64,000 bases of DNA, from contig CM071935.1 in NCBI GenBank assembly GCA_016081115.2, positions 27,018,075 to 27,082,074 of the forward strand, read 5' to 3'. Both the position numbers and the translations under genes were made by a program. This DNA is from Rehmannia glutinosa (Eukaryota; Streptophyta; Magnoliopsida; Lamiales; Orobanchaceae). The notes beneath the pieces were generated by a model. That model was not told where the DNA came from and did not search any database. It saw only the letters and a program-made list of their open reading frames with translations. This document shows positions 58,330 to 64,000 of this stretch, one piece after another; position 1 is the first letter of the stretch, and every line of letters starts with the position of its first letter.

Positions 58330-58955
58330 TGACAAACACAGGTGGGCCGTGTTTAATTACACGGCCGTGTTTGTCCATATTGTGGGAAGCACGGGTGGGT
58401 CGTGCTTGTTGACACGTCCGTGTTAGGAGGCGACGTGACGAATACGACACGATCGTGTTCATTAACACGGTCGTGCTTATGACCGCATTTTTGGTTTCTG
58501 TCCAATTTTTATTTCCTTTTCGATTTTTAAGTTATTTCCTAGTAGGGTTAGGGTTTGGGATCCCATATGAGGGTGAACACTTGTTCTTTATCATTAGTTA
58601 ATCAATTAAATTCATATTTTATCCTCAACTTGAGTGTTTTTCTAAGTGCTTAAAGATTTATGTTTCTTGTTGCAATTATCGACTTATCAGACAATAATCC
58701 ATAATTGCTTGTGGCGTCTTTGCATATTGAGGTTCTTGCTTCGCTAAGCAACGGGTCGAGGTTTCCACAAATTTTAATCGAACTAGTGAAGATCTTGGGT
58801 TAACAACATATTGTTGTTTGGGTCGTATGCACATTCGTTGCTACGGTTCACACCAGTTGGTCATCATAGCCATCTAGCAAGGTTAAATCTACCCTTGTTT
58901 CTTTAATCCTTATTATTTTCCAGAATTTCTTATAAACCCTAGTTCTTCAAGGGTA
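58330..58955 (+). repeat. Ty3/gypsy LTR (right end uncertain)
   Basis: The LTR starts TGACAAACACAGG after the polypurine tract. Its first 160 bp holds three related palindromic blocks built on CACGGCCGTG/CACGGTCGTG. The right end is set near GGGTACA at 58955, but no convincing primer-binding site was seen, so it could extend further. Confidence 0.55.
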
Positions 58956-59236
58956 CAAAAAAAAGATAAATTCAAAAGTTGCACAAAAAAACTCAGCGGG
59001 TAAAGAATCATAATCCGCGCACAAAAATAAATTAGAAAATTTTGGAAATCCGGATTTATAAACCCTAGTCTTCAATTTCATCTTATTGAGATCCATTATT
59101 GGCTTGGTAATTCTCTTGGTTTGTTGGGGCGTGCTTGCGATTGATTAATTGGTCTATAATCGTAACAAGTGTGGGTACTTGGAAATTGTGAGTTGAGTGA
59201 AATACGAGCGTATACACATGAGGGAGTGAATCAACC
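58956..59236 (+). other. leader between gypsy LTR and gag
   Basis: Non-coding sequence before the gag start. TATAAACCCTAGT occurs twice (near 58932 and 59056), which suggests a local duplication or alternative LTR ends. Confidence 0.45.
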
Positions 59237-60335
59237 ATGTCCGAGGAAAATCGACAACCGTTGGATTTAGATAATAAGTTGCATATGGAGACACTTGCAA
59301 GCCTCATGAAGAAAGTGATGATCGAGACGTACGGGGATCCCAATGAGGCGCCGAAAATAGAAGAGCCTATTACTATGACACGGAGGCCTAGGAGGTTCGA
59401 ACTGGAGGAATGGGCGGATGAGATGGATGATTTTGATTCCAAAAAGGATCAAAATTACAATTCGTGCCGAGTTCGGCGTGCAAATAGGGGTGATAAGGGA
59501 TGAGAGGATGGCAATTTGAGTAACATCAAAATGCAAATTCCATCATTCCAGGGAAAAAGTGATCCGGATGCCTATTTGGATTGGGAGAGAAAAATCGAGA
59601 ATGTGTTTGAGTGCCAGAATTACTCCGAATTGAAAAGGTGAAACTGGCATCAACTGAATTCTCGGACTACGCAAGTATTTGGTGGGGTCAATTAATGGTC
59701 TTGAGGAGGAGAAGCGGCGAGTGGCCCATTTCCACATGGGAAGAGATGAAAAGTTTGATGCGATGTCATTTCTTACCAAATTATTATTACCGAGGCGTCT
59801 ATCAAAGGTTGCAGAGATTGACACAGGGGTCTAAGAGCGTGGAGGATTATCATAAAGAGATGGAGATGCTGATGGCGAGGGCTAATATAGAGAAGCATCA
59901 GGAGGTTATGATGGCAAGATTTATCGCAGGATTGAATACTCCTATAACAGATGCCGTCGACCTACATCATTGTGTCGATCTCGAGGAAATGGTGCACATG
60001 GCGGTAAAAATTGAGCACCAGCTCATGAGGAGGGGTTTCAACCGACATGCTCCAAGTTCTAACTCAAATGCATGGAAGTCGAACACTAACAAAAAGAGAA
60101 GCAGAGTTCGAAAATAATAGAGCAAAGGGGGAGGGCGACCGAGCTTAAACCCACAGGTAAATTTGAACCCTCTACTACTCGAGCAAGGGATACTAAATGA
60201 TTTAAGTGTCATGGTTTTGGGCATATTGCTAGTCAATGTCCAAATCAAAGGGTGTTGGTGTTGCATGATAATGGAGAATTGGAGTCGGAAAGTGAGGGAG
60301 AGCCGGATTATAGTGATATGCCGGAGTAGGAGGAT
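59237..60335 (+). pseudogene. Ty3/gypsy gag, broken
   Basis: Starts MSEENRQPLDLDNK; the TGA after GDKG ends the first piece. The capsid domain is at 59611-60117: SIWWGQL, ISTWEEMKSLMRCHF, YQRLQRLTQGSKSVEDYH, ARFIAGLN, LEEMVHMA. The nucleocapsid zinc knuckle follows near 60197, but its first Cys codon is TGA, leaving FKCHGFGHIASQCP. Gag would form the particle; this copy has at least three interruptions. Confidence 0.85.
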
Positions 60336-61310
60336 ATTACGGAGGTAGTATAGCCGACGAGGGGGATGCATTGTCTTTAGTGTCCCAGAGGGTGCTGAGT
60401 GTTCAGCCTAAGTCAGACGAGGGAGTCCAACGAGAAAACATCTTTCATACGAGGTGTTTTGTAAATGGAAAGGTGTGTAGTGTCATTATAGACGGTGGTA
60501 GTTGCATAATGTAGCTAGCACGAAGTTGGTAGAGAAACTGGGGATTCCAACGATGAAACACCCACAACCATATAAATTGAAGTGGTTGAGTGATTGTGGG
60601 GAGATGTGAATCACTAAGCAAGCGAGGGTAGTGTTCCAAATAGGGGGATATAAGGATGAGGTTTTGTGTGACGTTGTACCAATGTAGGCGGGGCACATCT
60701 TGTTGGGTAGACCATCGCAGTTTGATAGGAGAGTACAACATGACGGTTACACCAACCAGTATACTCTTGTTCATAACCAAAATCGTTTTGGACTTGTACC
60801 TTTGACTCCGAAGGAAATTTATGAGGATCAAATAAAATCGAGGACAAGAGAGGTAAAAGAAAAAGAGAGGTCGACTAGTGATAAGAAAAATCAAAATAAA
60901 GCCAAGAAAAAAGAGAGTTTGAGGGAAAACAAGAGTGAGGGTCCTGCTAAGGGTAGAAGTGTGGTACGAGAGATAGCCAGGAAAAAGGAGAGTAACATTA
61001 ATCAGAGGGCCGAAAAACAAAAAAAGGGGATGAATGGCCTTGAGGTAAGAAACGAGGGAAAAATAAATTTAATGGCAAAAATGAGTGATCTTAGGAAAAC
61101 CACAACGAGTGATTGTTTGATGATACTCTTGGTTTACAAGGGAACTTATTTATCTACTGACAGTCTTAACCCCGATTTGCCTAATTCCATGTTGTCTTTG
61201 TTGCAGGAATTCGAGGATGTGTTTCCAGATGAGATGCCGGATGGGTTACCGCCTATTCGGGGGATTGAGCACTAGATTGACTTCATTTCGGGGCATCATT
61301 ATCGAACCGA
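60336..61310 (+). pseudogene. Ty3/gypsy protease region and linker, broken
   Basis: A protease-like SVIIDGGSC near 60480-60510 has Gly where the active site normally reads D-S/T-G, followed by stops. The frame 60700-61275 is a long Lys/Glu/Arg-rich linker ending with FEDVFPDEMPDGLPPIRGIEH, the conserved lead-in to gypsy reverse transcriptase. A TAG follows. Confidence 0.75.
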
Positions 61311-62700
61311 CCAGTGTACAGGTCCAACCCGAAAGAGACCAAGGAATTGCAGTGGCAGGTTGATGATTTGTTAAGTAAGAGACTCATTCAGGAGAGCATG
61401 AGTCCGTGTGCAGTTCCGGTATTACTAATCCTAAAGAAAGATGGTTCGTGGAGAATGTGTGTGGATTGTCGTGCTATTAATAACATCACTATTAAGTACC
61501 GACACTCTATAACCCGCTTGGATGATATGTTGGACGAGCCTCATGGGTCTAGCATCTTCTCCAAGATAGATTTAAGGAGCGGGTACCATCAGATTTGGAT
61601 GCGGAAAGGAGATAAGTGGAAAGCGGCGTTTAAAACCAAGCATGGGTTGTATGAGTGGTTAGTTATGCCGTTTGGTCTAACTAATGCACCGAGTACATTT
61701 ATGAGATTGATGAACCATGTTTTGAGGGCATTTATTGGGAAGTTCATCGTGGTCTACTTTGATGATATCCTCATCTATAGTAAATCATTGTACAAACACT
61801 TAGACCATTTGCGGGCCGTCTTAGAAGTGTTGAGGAAAGAGCAACTATATGCAAATATCAAGAAGTGCATGTTTTGTTCCGAGCAATTCATATTCTTAGG
61901 ATTTTTAGTGAGCTCAAGGAAAATCACTGTGGACGAGGAGAAAATTAAGGCTATTCAAGATTGGCCTAAGCCAACATCGGCCAGTCAAGTCCGTAGCTTC
62001 CATGGGCTTGCGAGTTTTTATTGGAGATTTGTACGAGATTTCAGCGCTATAGTAGCACTTTTGAGACCATTAAAAAGATTGCTGCGTTTCAGTGGGGTGA
62101 AGCCCAAGACAAGGCATTCAAGTTGCTTAAAGAAAAGTTAACACATGCACCTTTGCAAGCATTGCCAGATTTCACCAAGGTTTTCGAGATCGAGTGTGAT
62201 GCATCGGGAGTTGGAATTGGAGCCGTATTGATTCAAAAGGGGCGGCCAAACACAATCTTTAGCGAGAAACTGAGTGGGCGGCTTTGAACTACCCGACGTA
62301 TGACAACGAGTTGTATGCTTTAGTTTGGGCCTTGAAAACGTGGCAGCATTATTTATGGCCGAAGAAATTCATAATTCACATTGATCACGTGTCATTAAAG
62401 TATCTCAAGGGGCAGCAAAAATTGAACAAGCGGCACACAGGCTGGCTTGAGTTCATAGAAATGTTTCTTTACGTCATCTGGTACAAGCAAGGTAAGACTA
62501 ATGTTGTAGCAGATGCACTATCTCGGAGGTACACTCTTATCTCTACTTTAGATGCTAAAATTCTTGGGTTTGAACATATTAAAGAGTTGTACTTGCATGG
62601 TCTTGAATTGCATGCGAAAAAAGGGCGACGAATAAATTCTATTGACATGATGGTTTTCTATTCCGAGAAGATAAATTTTGCATTCTTGAATGTTCATTGA
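61311..62700 (+). pseudogene. Ty3/gypsy reverse transcriptase and RNase H, broken
   Basis: The frame 61314-62141 has the full palm motifs: KKDGSWRMCVDCRAIN, FSKIDLRSGYHQI, MPFGLTNAPSTFM, YFDDILIYS at 61755-61781, FLGFLVSS. It shifts near 62080 into FQWGEAQDKAFKLLK and the RNase H core (FEIECDASGVGIGAVL). It shifts again near 62275 into the RNase H end (YDNELYALVWALKTWQHYL, VADALSRR). Style is chromovirus-like. Three frames are needed, so it is inactive. Confidence 0.88.
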
Positions 62701-62822
62701 GGGACATACTTGTGAGCGAATCACATGGCGGGGGTCTTATGGGAAATTTTGTGGTAGCCAAAACCTTAGCAGTCTTGCAAGAGCATTTCTATTGGCCACA
62801 TATGAAGCGTGATGTTGAACGT
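62701..62822 (+). pseudogene. Ty3/gypsy integrase N-terminus, cut by an LTR insertion
   Basis: After a stop the plus strand still encodes an integrase lead-in, FYWPHMKRDVERC. This normally continues into the HHCC zinc finger, but the sequence switches to a SIRE-type LTR at 62823. Confidence 0.75.
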
Positions 62823-64000
62823 TGTAGGTCCCAAGGGGTGTAAGTGTAAGGTTTAGAAGGGGGGGTTGAATAAACCTTACAAATTTTCGATTTAGTCCTT
62901 TTAAATCTACAGAGTTGATTCTACACATTTGTGTCCTTGATGGACAATCAAATTAGTCACTCAAGAGAGTTAATCTCTCAAATGACTTCAAATTTAGTTT
63001 ATTGATAGAGTAACTCAAATTGCTGGCTATAATTTAACTCAACCGTGGTTTTATTTTCATTGAAGACATAACACCCTTAAGTTTGATTAAGCAAGATTTT
63101 AGAGCTTGATTTAGTACTTATAAATTATCAAATGGATAGCAAATTTATCAAAGAGATATAAGCGATTAAAAGTGCATGAATTTAAATGCTTTGAAATGTA
63201 AATGACACAAGAAAAGTTTTTATAGAGGTTCAAGATGGGGTAATTCTTCTACTCCTCTCTTCTCCAACTCCGGAGGAATCCACTAAGTAATGATCAGTTT
63301 ACAAAGTGGTAACAAATCCGAGATACAAGTCTTGATCACAACAAAATTTGACTTGATCCTTAGGGACTCGATCTGAGACGCCTTGATCACTCACCTGGCT
63401 TCTCGTGCGACTCGGCTTCTTCCAGGCGGTATTTGTTACTACAACTCACTTGCTCAAGTTCTTTGGATTTGATCACGAAGCCCTCCAAAAGCTTAAGACT
63501 TGGTTCAACCTTGAACCTTTCTACAATCCTTCCCCGAATGTAGACCCCTTGTTTTCAAAAGTTTCCTCTTCAACTGATTGAAGTTCTCTTTCCTTCACAG
63601 TGAGTGTTGGATTGAAGTACTTCGTAATGTAGGCTTGAGGATTGAGAATGTTTCTGTTTTTCTAATGTGCTTGTTTATCTCACGTATGTGTCATCCATAT
63701 GTCACTTGCTTCTCAAACAAACTCCTCGGCCTTTTATAGTGAACTTTCAAAAATTTGCCCGTTGAAGAGATAGGCTTATTTTTGAAAGTCACTTTGCGAA
63801 TCGTTGGCTTGCGCTTCTTGGAATTGCCGTTTCCTCGTATGAATTGTTCTTTCACTTTTTCGAGTTCGACACGGTGTAGTGCTTCCCATTGGTTCATTCC
63901 TTTTGCACGCTTCCGGGACGAGCACTCCAAGAAAGGTGGTATGGAGATATTACTTGTTTAAGTAAATCTCTTGATTTACTCATTTTCTGATTATCTCGAC
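62823..64000 (-). repeat. third SIRE-type LTR, running off the right edge
   Basis: It begins (plus strand) TGTAGGTCCCAAGGGGTG and follows the LTRs at 4150 and 16818 for the rest of the window with clearly more differences and indels. By orientation it would be the 3' LTR of a minus-strand element continuing to the right, or a solo LTR. AACGT at 62818-62822 is the predicted target duplication. Confidence 0.9.

Noticed and set aside
1..64000. tRNA or rRNA genes
   Set aside because: tRNA-like strings seen are primer-binding sites (complementary to initiator tRNA 3' ends) or SINE boxes; no cloverleaf was found.

Overview
The window is nuclear DNA of a flowering plant, most likely a eudicot. The base composition is AT-rich, introns are spliced, and it carries plant-type Ty1/copia, Ty3/gypsy, Mutator-like (MULE), Helitron-like and SINE-like repeats. 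It holds one host gene I recognise, an ALWAYS EARLY (ALY/LIN9) gene of the plant DREAM/MuvB class. Almost everything else is nested, decayed transposable elements. All element coding regions I could read are broken, so this looks like an old repeat-rich flank around one conserved gene.

Layout. 1-1482: remnant with a primer-binding-like site and a possible gag start at the left edge. 1488-20747: an Ale/Retrofit-like copia element on the minus strand (LTRs about 322 bp, duplication GGGCC). Its integrase is split by a 14.2 kb SIRE-like copia element (4150-18334, LTRs about 1516 bp, duplication CCTGT). The SIRE element carries a 4.5 kb extra gene after pol, preceded by what looks like its own promoter. 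20753-22800: intergenic, with a phosphoglycerate-mutase-like pseudo-exon, a Helitron-like terminus and a small MITE. 22811-38418: a nest of related MULEs. A 10 kb inner element (23590-33718) has convergent MURA transposase and Ulp1 protease genes, and sits with a 1 kb non-autonomous relative inside an older, oppositely oriented relative. 38440-41100: Helitron-like fragment and a SINE. 41130-53320: the ALY gene, about 20 coding exons, complete except for one single-base frameshift. 55008-57886: a deleted copia element plus an adjoining truncated LTR. 57887-62822: Ty3/gypsy material (an upstream pol tail, an LTR, then gag-pol), cut at the integrase by an LTR of the same SIRE family that runs off the right edge.

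Most unusual signals. (1) The MULEs share a terminal design: TA-microsatellite flanks, then a terminal hairpin with TGAG (CTCA on the other strand) in the loop, then a shared subterminal block. (2) Their introns and spacers are filled with a short motif (TGCTTA in the inner element, TGCTTT in the outer) that reads in the sense of the neighbouring gene and flips strand where the convergent genes meet. (3) The SIRE-like element has a very large extra 3' gene with promoter-like sequence. (4) The otherwise intact ALY gene has a 1-nt frameshift and one GC-AG intron.
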